Assembly: GCA_964023205.1 (NCBI GenBank)
Contig: OZ026848.1
Coordinates: 30,429,912-30,493,911 of the forward strand
DNA: 64,000 nt
Direction of reading: 5' to 3'
Source: Lutraria lutraria
Taxonomy: Eukaryota > Mollusca > Bivalvia > Venerida > Mactridae
Positions 22,850-36,164 of the stretch are shown in pieces (the first letter of the stretch is position 1; each line of letters starts with the position of its first letter). A program made the translations under genes and the position numbers. The notes beneath the pieces were generated by a model that had not been told where the DNA came from, searched no databases, and saw only the letters and a list, made by a program, of their open reading frames with translations.

Positions 22850-25800
22850 TGACTTGAGGGAATGACATTCTTGTTCAATGAGTTATTTGGATTGAAAATA
22901 AACATGGTTATAAACTATAAACATTTCATCATCACATATGTGATTTGTATCAAATTGAATAAGAAATCTTTATTAATCACCTAGCATGTTAGCATATACC
23001 AAAATGAAATGTCTTCTAAGGGAGTCAATTCTATATTTTGAAATCAGAAATTCATGAAACTGTAGATTCTATATAAAAATAAACAGTCCAGTTTTATCGT
23101 CATACTTTTATGTTAATTTTGTTGATGTCTTATGTAAATGGAAATAAGATTAATTTCAGATGATATCATCTCATGCTTCTGTTCCATTACCTAAACGTGT
23201 GATTTTTTTCCATAGATCAGAATACGTTAAAGCTTATTATTCTGTGGTACAGTATTTTGTTTGTGATATCATCATCTGGATTGCTTTTATCCATATTCAT
23301 TGTAATCAATAAAGATGAAAAATCACGAAACATGAAAATGGTTAATTTATTATATCTACGTTTCGCCGCATTGGCTTCTTCAGGATAATAAATCAGGTTT
23401 TTTTATCCATATTCATTGGAAGACTAATTATAAACAAGTTAAGAATAAAAAGTAAAATTTGTGTTTGATTTACACATTAGATTTTCTTACAACATCTCGC
23501 CCATATACTGATACTGCTGCCAGACTGATCCTTAACTGACTATTGGAACCATATTTATTGGTGTCAGCCAGTTTGTTTAAGCTGAAGTTTGTGAAATATG
23601 TAGAGGATAATTTATGTTGTACTTGGATCAGTTATTATTTGTTTTTGAAAACAGAATGTTAGTTCAGCTTTCCATGCCATTACTCGCTCGGCGCACATGA
23701 ATTTTTATGCGGGCCTAAGTACTAAGTTTTTCTGCATCCACATTCCTCCATGCAATTGTTAAACTAGTTCCCGTTCCATGTTGCAGTGCAAGTCTAATAC
23801 TATGTAAGTTCAGTTCGCATAAGTACTTTCAGTACTTTGATTTTTAAAATCATGTAGCTCTCTTGAATACATGTTTCTATTTTCTGTCACGACTCTTGTA
23901 ATTTTCATGCATTTTGTGAATGAAATTCTGAGCCTTGTAATTGAATGTAAATAAAAAAAAAATTATTACAATACTTAATGTATTTGTTATGTTTCGTTTT
24001 ATTGTGTTCTTACATTCCATTACAGGTATTGTGCGATTTTATTAAACTGTCAAAGCTGAATAATTACATGCTCGCTGAGTTCACTTACTGCATTTTTAGC
24101 TTCGTGACACAGTCGATAGTTTTCGTTTATTTTAACGTTAGGAAATTCCTCATTCCACTTGTTTATTATAGTATATCGAACATAATCACATCACTTAGGA
24201 AATTAATCAAAGCTAAAAATAAATGAAAGCACTGACTGTGAAATTATGTTGCTTTGACAGGTTTATAAAATCCCACAATACTTGACATGAAATCAAATAA
24301 CGACTGTATAAGCTACTTATGCCTAATAATAAGATACATGTTATTTGGCATAAGTAGCCTATAGAGCCAATATTTGACTTTTTGTCTTAGATAAAACCTT
24401 TTTTATCCCCTGCCGAAAAGGTGCCTGGGGATATAGTAATAGTACTAGTCTGTCTGTCTTCCCATCCGTCTGTCACAAATTTTTGTCAGTAACTTAAAAA
24501 ACTATTTAAGATACTGTGTTGAAACTTGAATATGTAGAGGTGGCAACCGTGAGAAGTGCAGTGACCATGAAATATAACTATATAGTCCAGTTTTGTAATT
24601 ATCTCCCTTTTATTTAATTAAAACAATTGTCCAGAGCATAATTCAAAGAATAAGCATGTATATGGGATTGAGTTGAAATTCGAATTTTTATGTGAATAGA
24701 TAGAAACTAGGAGAAGTACAGTGACCAAAAACTATAACTCTTTATAGTCCAGTTTTGTAATTATTTCCCTTTATTTTATTTCAAAATAATTTTTTGTCCA
24801 CAGCAGAACTCCAAATCCATACAAGTTAAAAACAAGCAGATGGCATCTCGGAGAAATGCAGTGATAAAGAACAATAACTGTCTGGTTCCATTTTAGAAGT
24901 ATCTCCCTGTACATGTATTACATTTCCTTTTTTTCTTCTTTTTGTCCAGAGAGTAACTGGAAAACTATACACGGGAATGACTTAAAATGTTAATAGATGG
25001 AAACTAGGAGTTAAGGATTGATCAAGAACCATACTTCTAGCTAGTCACGTTACCATCAGACACATTCGGCGGGGGATGACCATGTGATTATGGCTCTTGT
25101 TCAATTTCATTATCCCTGTGTAATGAAGCTTGTGATGCCAATAAAGAAATTGCATGCTGTTTGATATACACGAAGATCTCGAGAAAGATCAGAGATGTGT
25201 TAAAAAACCTGGAACCTCGCAGAAGGTTACACATTTATGGTATAATTATTTTCTATCACAATAATCAACATTTATCCTTTTTTCCATTTAAACTTCCTTT
25301 TCCACCATGTAAGTAGTTTTTCTTGTTCGGAATTAGTTCACGTACTTAAGAGATTGTGTGGTGTTGTTACAAGATACTTATCTAACCCAAATTTTGGTAA
25401 TTCATACATTTTCCAGAAGTTTCTATTCTATTCTGGTGCTGGTTATTCACTATTGAAGCAGTGTTTTAGTGTAAATTATTATCTGTTATGAATATGCTAT
25501 AATTTGTGAATTAAGCATATTGAAAATAAATCATTATTGTCTTGAAACATGTGACAAACTTATATTGAAATACATTTTGTGCATGTCAAGTGGGCCAAGG
25601 TGGTACGACATTTGGTGAAAGGCAAACTAGGAGACTTTATTTCCTCATTATAAAGCTGTGTAGCACTGTTTTTTCCAACAGAAAATTGACAAATATCCAT
25701 CAGGCCATTTCGGTGGAAATGATACAAGCGATTGTTTTGTTGCAAAGCTTTATTTAACACAAACACACTCGTACATGAAAGATGTCAAATACAATATAGT

Positions 25801-26233
25801 TGAGGACGTTTCAAATGCCATAATGATATACTACTATGGTCCCTTGTTTTTATTTATGAACAAAACGATTATTTCATATTTTTAAAACACATAGTTTACA
25901 AGGTTTAGTCACAGAGAATTAGAATGACGCTGCAAATAAACGACAAAATGATGTCACTGGTGTAAGATTTCTAGTGAACAAGAATATTAACCAAGTTATT
26001 TTTTTTTTATAAAATCGGCACGTCGTCAGGCAAATAATTTATTAGCTTAATTGAATATAAAGCTTTCGAATTACGTTCATCGTCATCGTTACACAAAATA
26101 CAATACAGCTAAATAACAACTAGTATGTTACATATAGTGACATAATAATGCTATATGCAAGAAGTTCATAGTGAAAAACTTGAGTTGTTGTTGACCAACG
26201 TCCATCGATTACTTGTTTCAAAATCTAAGATTT
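22850..26233. other. Spacer between SMU1 and the lectin cluster
   Basis: No gene recognised. It holds a retroelement-like phrase (TTCGCCGCATTGGCTTCTTCAGG near 23360), a 19-bp hairpin at 24311-24360 and a repeat with internal near-duplications at 24395-25085. The 24 kb and 25.6 kb open frames are short and lack recognisable domains. Confidence 0.4.
24395..25085 (+). repeat. Interspersed repeat with about 160-bp internal duplications
   Basis: Begins TTATCCCCTGCCGAAAAGG, followed by GGGGATATAGTAATAG and GTCTGTCTGTC. The block 'gaagtgcagtgacc..ataact..tagtccagttttgtaattatctccctt' then occurs three times with divergence (about 24555, 24715, 24855), ending near CAGACACATTCGGCGGGG. The opening and closing phrases are common in bivalve noncoding DNA; the class is not identified. 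Confidence 0.55.
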
Positions 26234-29200
26234 TCAATTCAATGATTTTTCACAGGCTATTCCCCTTATATCACCACAATAAACATCAAACCATCTGTAA
26301 TCACTTGTAGGTGACATAACAACACAATCTTCGTCACCTATTGAGTTAGGTTCTCCTGGATTCCAGTCTGAAATGTACATGCTTAACGTAAACGGTTTGT
26401 GAATGTCATAAAAATTATAAACATTTGAATTGATTGTCAATGTTATTTTTCATTTCTTTGAGCAGATATATTTTTTTTTATTTGGGCTTAACGTCGCATC
26501 AACTGACAAAGTTATTTGGCATCTTTTCCAGCTTGAACGGTAGAGAAAGTCAGTAGTCTATAGACGTATACCTAGGTCTCATAAACTACAGTTTGACAGC
26601 TTTCTTGCATAAGAATTTCTTCATAGGATTCAAGCTCATGGCAGTTAGGGGCTGGTAATTAATTGTCAGTGACCATAATCATCGACATGGGGGCCCTTTG
26701 CACATGTATGTAAATAAAATATGCATCTTTGGAACGATTTCGATCACTTAAATTGTCATGTTTGTCAATGTCCTGCTAATAAATATTCACAAGTGTATTG
26801 AAACTTCTTCCTTGATTATTTTCTAATTTGGTTAAATGCAGCTCACCAAAGGCATTTCCGTTACATACGTCTTGGAATAACTGGCATACCTATCAATCAG
26901 CACTGACGTGATCCTTTTGTCTATAACAACTTTTTCAAAGCATGTTGTTCGTGCAAATCAGAGGCGAGGGAATGACTTAAGAATGCGTTCTTTACAATTT
27001 CCAAGGAGATATAATTTTTAGAAGCGGAAACGGAACGAGAGCTTCTACAGTGATACACCCAGTTTTGTACTTATAAAAATGTTACGCCTCTTATCCATAC
27101 ATTCGCGTTGAAAAATAGTCCCACGTACTGGTTGTAAAACTTTACTGATTGCAGTTTTGATACAAATTGGTTATAGGACAGGATTATGTACATTTTGAAT
27201 TATTACATTATTTTGGTATTTTAAATTGTAAAACTATTGAGTTTCATAATTCAGAATTCATCCGCACAAAAGACAATAAATAGTGTGCATCGCTACTATA
27301 CGCATTGGATCGCTAAAATACACTAGCAGAACAATGACACCAGTTAACCGTAACTCCGCCTACTGGATAGATATAAAGTACGGAATGGACTCGATCTTGC
27401 GAAATGAATTTCTTATTTGCGAAATGGGTTTGCATAATACATCTGTATTAATAACAACTTCAACATAAATGAATTATTATTAAAACAGAATTATAAACAA
27501 TCCGTTTGACTGAATTCGGGGCGTTTTGATAATTCTTTTAACCCAGGACCCCTAGCCTAGTAGGCGGACACTCAGCCACATCGCTAAAGAGTTAACCCTA
27601 CTAAAGGATGAATACTAACTCTGTTATTACATATATTTACGACGTTTTAAGAGTCAGATGTCCTTATACAGTGAACAGAAAGTGGAAGTATGCGTTTACT
27701 ATCAACTTTAAAAGGAATTAGGAGCATAGCAAATGGACCTCTACCAAATGTCGATATTCATTACACTGAGCTAAAACTGATCATTCCTGTTGAGAAAACT
27801 ATTAGTACAAACAATATATACATTTGGCTTTGTAACACTGTGGCCTAGAGTTGGTTGAGATTTTTGGTATTATCTGCACATCTACCAAGTTTTATCAATC
27901 ATATTATAACTTTCGCTTCTGGCGGTACTCTCAGTGCTTTGATTATGTACCTCGCTTTGTACCCTAGATAATTCTATAAACAGTATCGCGGTCAAATGGC
28001 TATGCCTACAGGGAGACGGGATAACACTTACCAGTAAATAAAGGTACATTGTCAAGAACATCCCAACGCCAAACGCTTTCGATGTTCAAGTCAGTTAATC
28101 CGATCCAATAATAATTGTCTGAAAATAACTTGGGTATTATAATTCAATGAAATACTTATTTATTGCGCAAAATTAAATAAAACGTTTGCTTCACTTTTAT
28201 ACATGTATACGTGTTCATTACTCGGTCAAGATTTGTTTGAACAACTTATTCTGTAGTATGTTTGCCTCTGAAACACACTTTAACACAAATTGTCTCTGTT
28301 TCATAACAGGACTGAATGTAAAATTTTCATTGGTAGGCGAAACAACAGCACTAAATGATTGAATGACTTCTCGGATAGTTTTCAAACCACGCAGTTACTA
28401 TGTACAAGCAACTGACGCTTTTCCATATAATGAGTGGAAAACCTTTGTTGAATTGCCACTAAGTCATAATACGATATTATGGGCAAATAAGGGTAAATAT
28501 AATGCATAATGTTATTAATTTTTAATTCCAAATACAGTGATATAATTCAGTGTACCTTTGTGACCTCGGAGGTAATTCTTGATGAAGAGACTTTCCGCTT
28601 CAGTTTCTATTTGTAGAACATTACTGGACTGATATGTGTTACAATGTGTCTGTAATTAAATTGATGATAAGCAAGAGTTTGAAAAATGTACACAGACTGT
28701 TGTTTACTTAGATGCAAGGGACGGTCGGGAGTTAACAGGTAACGCCGTATACTATTGAATTGAAAGGTCGTGGGTTCGATTCTCGTCTCCATTTTCCAAA
28801 TTTCCTACGGACGCCTTTTCAGTCATCCCATCCAAAGTTATACTGTTTCTAGAAAATCACAAGGTCGAGACGTGTATTGCTACTTTACACCGGGAACGAT
28901 GAAGAACCAGGAACAGCTACTCGAGTAGGGATATAAATGTCCGGTTCTCTAGTATCTTTGTTTGCCCCTCTCTTTGGGGCGGCTATGAAACGAACATAGC
29001 GGTCGAGTAGTCCGTGAAACAACAAATGCATATATACTTAGACGCTGTGGCCGATTCTTGTGATTTGTCGGTTAGCTTTGATTATGTTTCTTTCCCCATT
29101 TTTCCACACTACCATTTTTGAGTACATATTTTAGTAATAATAATAAAGAGCAAACAGTACGAATTTGTGTTAATATTTAAAGGATATTATAATATATTCC

Positions 29201-30440
29201 CATGCGAATGCAACCCGAATATGACTATCAATGAGAATTATATGGTATATGCAGTTTACCTTAGCATCATTGTACGAACTTTTGAAATTCCTGTAAAAGA
29301 TGTAACAGGAATTGTTATTGCGTAACCATCCATTTGGACAACAGCGAGGCACTGCTGAAAGAAGACGAATGTTTGTTTTTAAATTATACATAATTGGAAG
29401 TTTCGTTTCTTGAAAGAAGAAGCTTACTAAAATTGCATTCAGAAATTCGAGGTCATCTTTTGTATTGTGAATTGATCCGATGTTTTGAATTCACGAAAAA
29501 AGAAAAAAAAACTGACATCACCATCAGTGTGTGCAGTGAATCAACTTCACAATTTAAGATATTCGATTCCTTATACTGTATTATAATATTACGAAAGAAG
29601 TATAAACCATTTATAATTATTTCTATGATAGTTACCTTACATGCCTTAATTTATTTTACAACACATTCTTAAAAAATGCAAGAGTTGATTCCCGTGTTGA
29701 AAAATATATTAATTTATGTAGATACTGCATTGGTGACCCTATATCTTTCTTTATCGAATTAGATTGATTGTGTTATTGCATATTTCTACTATCAGTTTTC
29801 CTTTAAATGGATGTTAATATTTCTTCAATCTTTGAAAAATGGCCTATTCCTGTTGACTTCAATGAAAATTTAAAGGGAAAATAACTCAAAGAATGTCGTT
29901 GTTATTTTTTACAAATTTCATGGAAAATCATTTTCTATCATGGAAATGTAAAAGTATAAAATGTTTCCAAACACTGCCCGCTCCATTTTGAGATAATAAT
30001 TTTGGGCATTATGGTTTGAATACATTAATGTAGTAACTGTTATATTTCGGATTCTAATGATTAATTATTTAATACAAAATTTTAACTAAAAACTGTGTGG
30101 GCAATGTTGCCAAGTATTGGAAAAGTATTCACTGTCGCAATTGTTCATTATATTTGAATAGAAGAGAATGCGTTAAAATTGCAACTGAACAAAATGTATA
30201 TCAAATTTTGCTAAACAGCAGAACAGAATCTTTCGAATAATATTGCATAAAAGATATGTACTGACCAGAGCCTTGCTTTGCTTCTTCGACTTCTGCCACT
30301 CTTGCTTCTAAGCGAATCATTCGCTCAAACAAAGATGTGATGAGTTCTGCGGTTGTATTTGGTGACGCTGTAACCACTGAAGTAGTACTCACCAAAAGAG
30401 ATATCATTATAAAATATTCGATGACAAAAGCCATTTTCAT
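26234..30440 (-). CDS. Secreted C-type lectin with coiled-coil neck (5 exons, intact)
   Basis: Exons in transcript order: 30266-30440, 29260-29354, 28556-28649, 28032-28118, 26234-26367. All are GT/AG with matching phases; 585 nt, 194 residues plus TGA. Start MKMAFVIEYF gives a hydrophobic signal peptide to about residue 25; Met3 is an alternative start. Residues 32-54 (ELITSLFERMIRLEARVAEV) look like a short coiled coil, suggesting oligomers. The C-type lectin domain spans about 63-190, with CCPNGW, Cys93, WIGL, EPN at 156-158 and a C-terminal DCVV...WFDVYC...C. EPN usually marks mannose-type calcium-site-2 specificity, but the usual WND partner is WFD here, so sugar binding is uncertain. 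The protein probably acts in haemolymph or mucus recognition. The gene is followed upstream by a tandem paralog at 34573-38139. Confidence 0.9.
26466..26700 (-). repeat. Full-length-looking SINE in lectin intron 4
   Basis: On the minus strand a tRNA-like head (GTCGATGATTATGGTCACTG, then GAGCTTGAATCC) is followed by a body ending in AGCTGGAAAAGATGCC and GACGTTAAGCCCAAATAAAA. The 3' phrase about a 'gacgttaa..ccaaataaa' tail is a common mollusc SINE tail. Length is about 235 bp. Confidence 0.65.
28705..29030 (+). repeat. tRNA-headed repeat in lectin intron 2
   Basis: Bases 28720-28792 include AGTTAACAGGTAACGCCG and GGTCGTGGGTTCGATTC, an A-box-like and a clear B-box sequence, and then about 240 bp of unique body (TTGCCCCTCTCTTTGGGGCGGC). 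It lies between exons 2 and 3 of the lectin gene. Interpreted as a SINE. Confidence 0.45.
29780..30065 (+). repeat. Dispersed repeat shared with 50110-50375
   Basis: Blocks TCTTCAATCTTTGAAAA, GACTTCAAT, AAAATTTA, AATGTTTCCAAA and GGGCATTA are in the same order in both places, so these are two diverged copies of one noncoding element. This copy lies in lectin intron 1, the other in intron 4 of the EF-hand gene A. Confidence 0.6.
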
Positions 30441-30800
30441 ACAGAGCGCGTATGTAGAATTATAAAGTAATAATATCTTCAACTGATACGTTCACTGGAT
30501 CTGTTCTGGTGAAGAATGTTAGGTGTAAATATAACAACTTGATACAAATTTTACTATTCCAAATATGGTATTCTTAACGACTATAATTATTTCTTTTATG
30601 CTGTAAGTTTATGTCTATTTTTTTTAATAGCTCTTTTATGAATATTATTTTCCTGTCCAAAATAACAAAAGATAAATTTCCGGGACACCTTTGCAATCAA
30701 GGGCGTTGAACAAAACACAACAATGACAAACAAAACACAAAAAACGGTGTGCGTATGTCAATGATCTTGTTTAGTTTGTTTCAGTAACTTAAACTTCCCT
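30441..30800 (-). promoter_or_regulatory. Promoter region of lectin gene 1, conserved with gene 2
   Basis: Upstream sequence aligns with the equivalent region of the second lectin (38140-38500). Shared blocks include TTTTACTAT, CCTAATATGG-like CCAAATATGG, AACAAAAGATAAATTTCCGGGACACC (compare 38356-38383), AATTTACGCAGT and AAATGGAGAAAAA. The TTTCCGGGAC core resembles ETS/STAT-like half-sites, but factor identity is speculation. No clear TATA box was assigned. Confidence 0.5.
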
Positions 30801-31509
30801 GTAATTTACGCAGTCATCTTGTCTTACAGAAATGGAGAAAAAACACCAATTCATCATTGCAATAGCAAGAAGTGCAAAAGCATAAATGTCCACATTGTAA
30901 TATAGTGAAACCTTAATATTCAGACCATCTTTTGGACCAGATAGTTTTGTTTTAATAATGAGATTGTTTTATTTGATGTTGGAATGTAGAAGGAATAATT
31001 TATTATGGTCTGGTTCCTTGCCTACTTTGGTTCATGGCATATTGCCAAAAAGTAGGTCAGGTAATCACAATAATGACGGTGTTCTTATGGTATAAAAACG
31101 TAAGGGAATTATCATTATTTGGCTGATCAGACACAACATCGATCATGAAGAAAGAAAAGTTTTATATGATTAATATTATATTAAAAGGTCTCTATTCCAT
31201 ATGGGTAATAGAATATGATTATCTGACATAATAACGTTCCCATACTTCAACACGCACGATATGCACTACCATATTTGCACTTTGCCTGACCCGATAACGT
31301 AGTGTCAGTGGCAGGTAACTTCAGACTAAAGGAATTAGTGTTCATTATATTTTTTCGGTGGTCGTTAACTAAGATTTTTGAGTATGCGAAGTATCCGAAT
31401 TTTTGTTGCCTTACAAATAGCTTGTGACGAATGTTGCCTTTTATATTCTCAAGTAGCGAGATGGGTAAATGAATTTATGAACGGCAGAATATTGGTAGAA
31501 GATGACCAG

Positions 31510-32290
31510 GGTGCTATGTTGCAACCAAACTTGTAATAAAAACCAAACTTGTAATAAAATTTTCAAGTTGAAGTAAGATTTTACTTTTGCACTCATGAAC
31601 TTACTGATGTGTTTAGCCCCATTAATTAGCACGTACTGACCTAATTAAGGTCACTAGCGCTTGAAATGACCTTCTTTTTTCATATTCAAAATACCATCTA
31701 TCCATACAGTCAAACATGTAATAATTATTACAAGTCTGGATTTTATAACAAGTTTGGTTGCAAGGTCCAACCAAACTTGTAATAACCAAACTTGTAATAA
31801 AACTTTCAAGTTGAAGTAAGATTTTACTTTTGCACTCATTAACTTACTGATATGTTCCGCCCCATTAATTAGCACGTGCTGACCTAATTAAGGTCACTAG
31901 CGCTTGAAATGACCTTCTTTTTTCATATTCAAAATACCATCTATCCATACAGTCAAACATGTAATAATTATTACAAGTCTGGATTTTATAACAAGTTTGG
32001 TTGCAAGGTCCAACCAAACTTGTAATAACCAAACTTGTAATAAAATTTTCAAGTTGAAGTAAGATTTTGCTTTTGCACTCATTAACTTACTGATGTGTTC
32101 CGCCCCATTAATTAGCACGTGCTGACATAATTAAGGTCACTAGCGCTTGAAATGACCTTCAATTGCTCATAAACTATCTGTTCTTACCAAGGATATTGGT
32201 CCGACATAGGATTATCACAATTTTTGAATGGTTGTAATGTCCAACCAAACTTGTAATAACCATTCTTGTAATAAAACTTTCAAGTAGATG
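31510..32290 (-). repeat. 243-bp repeat array, direct copies
   Basis: Nearly identical units recur at a 243-bp offset (compare 31654 and 31897) with a partial third unit to about 32290. Each unit holds AACCAAACTTGTAATAA and its inverse TATTACAAGTTTGGT, plus GTGCTGACCTAATTAAGG and ATTAATTAGCACGTGC. Open frames of 63-73 codons inside are repeat artefacts. Inverted copies lie at 33822-34164. Confidence 0.8.
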
Positions 32291-33821
32291 TATTAATTAG
32301 CATGTGCCGACCTAACCAATGTCTTTGGAAATCTCTCTACACTGAGATTGTACTGAAGGTACTATCGGAATTTGATTTTTCCATATGAGACAAGTCACTT
32401 GTGTTGCTCGCGACACAACAACGCATGTTAGGAGAAATCCTAAATTAGGAACTGTACAGTTGATGGATATTCATGCTTAGGAATTAACATACACTTTCTC
32501 AATATTGCCACCTATTTATGTACATATTCTGATATTCATGTGCTAATTAAATTTCACCAACCATGCATGTCGGTTATCTAAGTTATCAGATATTTCGATT
32601 TTTTTCATGTAGCCAATTATCCAGCCTATAATTTTCCGAATCCATCGGTACCAAAATAAGCATTGTCACTGCCATAGTTACAGATATAATATATACCGAG
32701 CACTTCTAATTTATTACTTATAGATTACCGAGTTTTTACCTTTAACCGCTAAGTGTGACTTTGACATTCGAGCTGCAGCAATTGGGGTTGCACGTGACAC
32801 ATCGTCTAAAGATGGTTAACATTTGTAGTAGTTCTTGCAATGAATAACGAAGTTACAGAGTGGACACTCCAAAAAGAGCGAAATTATGACCTTAAAACTC
32901 TATGTGACCTTCAGCGCTCTGATTTTTATATAAACTGTTATACTGTATACTGAACTTCTGACCTTGTCTCACATGTGCGTATGTTTGTTAGTCCTGGACT
33001 TCTTTACAGACTGAACCTGATTTTTGGTGTGCTGTTGGGTTACAAATCTTTAGGGCAGAGTTCGTAAATATTTGATTTACTACCTCTGAAAATCATTAGA
33101 GCCGAAAAAATCAATTTAATCGCATATTATTACCATCCAAATGTTTACACAACGAACAAGTTTACAAGATATAATTCATATACGGTAAATATGACGAATA
33201 TATTATACATAATCTAATTTACCAAAAAAAAGTACTTGTACTTTTAGCATTAAACTCAAGATTTTTCTGTTTAAAGAGGGTCAAATATAGTTCATGTAAA
33301 CCTAGAATTTTTAGATAATTTAGATTTCAGCCCATTTGTATACATGTGTTTTTCTAAAAACTTATTATTGCTGTATATACACAGGTTAATATATTATCTA
33401 ACAGATAATTATTATTCAACTAATTATTATCTTTGTTACTTTTACAGCTTATTTTGCCAAACCTCTTTAAGATTTCCAGAGCTTTCAAAAGCAACAGATT
33501 TCCAACTTTTGTCAAACTGCAAAGTCTGCTATGTATACTGATACAACAAATGGTACTATGCGGCGTCACTTAATAGTAAATAAAACAAGATCTGTTAAAA
33601 AAAACACAATGCCCCCTCTTGATGACCTTTGACCTGAAAATGCGCAGATCCTGTAGAAATAGTCATGATGACACCATATTGCTCACCACAAAAGAAGACC
33701 TTTAGAGAAGAACATTTTTCACTTTTTCCGGTGTATAAGCCCGAAAAAATCAAGTGAGCCCCCGGGTGGGTCAATCTTGACTCCTGTGTCATCATTTTAA
33801 CAAACATGACAGATGACACAT
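32291..33821. other. Spacer between inverted repeat arrays
   Basis: About 1.5 kb of AT-rich sequence with no recognisable gene. Bases 33118-33360 share ordered blocks (ATAATCTAATTTACCAAAAAAA, TATAGTTC.TGTAAACC, CAGTCCATTTG-like) with 47160-47470, indicating another dispersed repeat. Confidence 0.45.
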
Positions 33822-34164
33822 GCTAATTAATGCGGCAGAACACATCAGTAAGTTAATGAGTGCAAAAGTAAAATCTTCCTTCATCTTAAAAATTTTATTA
33901 CTAGTTTGGTTATTACAAGTTTGGTTGGACCTTGCAACCAAACTTGTAATAAAATCCAGACTTGTAATAATTATTACATGTTTGACTGTAAGGATAGATG
34001 GTATAATGAATATGAAAAAATGAAGGTCATTTCAAGCGCTTGTGACCTTAATAAGGTCAGCACGTGCTAATTAATGGGGCGGAATACATCAGTAAGTTAA
34101 TGAGTGCAAAAGTAAAATCTTACTTCAACTTGAAAATTTTATTACAAGTTTGGTTATTACAAGT
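33822..34164 (+). repeat. 243-bp repeat, inverted copies
   Basis: Reverse-complement copies of the array at 31510-32290: GTTAATGAGTGCAAAAGTAA occurs twice, with TTATTACAAGTTTGGTT and GGTCAGCACGTGCTAATTAA. Ends next to a C-run at about 34171-34182. Together with the left array it makes a large inverted repeat around about 1.5 kb. Confidence 0.75.
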
Positions 34165-36164
34165 AAAAATGCCCCCCCCCCCCAATCTTTGTTAATTTAA
34201 AAGTAAGAAGCCCTTTTCTGTTACAACATATAACTTTACACATTTTCACAAAATGAAAGAAATGTTAAATTTCAATATTGAAGAACTATTCAATATGTTT
34301 AATGAAAAATGTATTACCATGGTTCCTTTCTGAATCAAAAGGATGGTAAAATACTTGTAAAGAGACGAGTTGAGTCAATAAGAATTAAAAAGACACAGCA
34401 AGAAATTATCAAAATTTATTCAGAGTGTTAAAAATAAGTGGAACACAACTGCATAACTAAAACATCACTAAAATACCAATACTGACATAACGGGTACATG
34501 TTCATGAAGTTGTTTGTGGTAAAGGTGAGTATTAGTTGGCCAAAGTCAATCAAGGGCTCATTGATAAAACGTTCAGCAATTCAAAGTCATTTCACAGACT
34601 GCCACCGCTTTTTCATTACAAGAAAGATCGCACCATCGATAATCATGTGAAGCATATAGCATAACGCAATCTTGGTCACCATTTGAGTCCGGTTCTGTTG
34701 GAGTCCAATCTGAAAATGCATTTGTAACAATGTAAATTGTGACTACATATAGTTGTATATGAATGTTTTTAAAACTCGTATTTGGGACAATTTTATGTAA
34801 TGTTTAAATGCTATCCCAGCTCTAACCGTAGCATGTCGTCACAATTTATTGCTTATAAATGTTCACTCAGTGCTTTCATTTCCAACAATATTGTTTGTAC
34901 TTGATTAAACACTATATATCAAACGCATATCAAGTAAGCCAAGCCATAACAAAACTGAGATAAAAACCCTCCTCGTATACATATCAGTACAAACGTGTCC
35001 TATCTTTCTCCCGTGGGCACCTATGATTTGTGATCACTTCGTGCTTTGCGATTTGGAACGGGCAAACTGACTGGCAATATTTTGTATGCAAACTCGCTCG
35101 TATGTATATATATGTGTGCCTCATGACTATACTAGCAAGCTTAGATCAACAAACTGGCCATCTAATGGCTGTGAATGATAGGCAGACTGTGAACCACTTA
35201 CCGGTGAAGGAGGGTATATCACCGAGTACATTCCAACGCCAAACGTCTTCTTCGTATTCGTCAGACAAACCGATACAATAATTATTGTCTGAAAATAACA
35301 AGCGTATCTGATAATAAAGGTCTTGCGATATTTAATCAATGAAATGTATCAAATGTTTTTACCTGAAGCATGTAACTAGTCTCTAAAACAATTTTAGATA
35401 TTGCATTCAAAGTGGTACTTCCACTAGTTTCTTCCTTTCGTTTACCACGTAATATCAAAGCGTTACCAGCTACAGAATGAAAGTGAAAGCTTTGCATTGA
35501 TTGTCAGAACCTCGTCATTGATAGGGCCTGTAACCATTCTGAGAAGTTGTCGAACAGGCATCAGCAGTTAACTTTCTTCATGAAGCGCGAATCAGATACC
35601 GATATGACTAACCATTGAAATAATACCTTCTGTAACACTGTCACTAAGAGCCCATTGCACCGGTTACGATCTTCTAAACAACCACTGTTCTAATCAGCAA
35701 TATAATTGTATAACTGAAATGTTTGATCGCAAAAGTGTACGCTAATTGCATCTCAAACTTCATATATTATAACCAGCCTACCTTTTAGTGTTTGGAGGTG
35801 TTCCTTTATAAAAGTATTTTCCACTTCAGTTTCTAGTTGTAACATTTGGGAATCCATGTTTCAACAATATGCCTGTAATTTACATTAACTCACCATGACT
35901 GGGCGAATGTGTTGAGACTAAATGTACCAACTAACTGACGTTTGAAGCAAAACATAATTCACTTAGAATCAGAACTGGGATGGGGTCGGGGAGCTGGCTT
36001 ACATCCCCAATAATGATATCTGTAATGTACTATTTAAGGGATTTTAACTGACCAACCCGTTGTGAAACAAATCCTAAAATTAGGCACCCCTTTCCTAATT
36101 TTTAGAATTAGCCACCAAATCTGAAATTGCTACCTATGGGCATGTAAATGTCGTCGTGTTATTA

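Noticed and set aside
31441..34023. Several 63-73 codon frames starting MLINGAEHISKLMSAKVKS
   Set aside because: They are copies of the same 243-bp repeat unit in both orientations; the similarity between them reflects the repeat, not a protein family.
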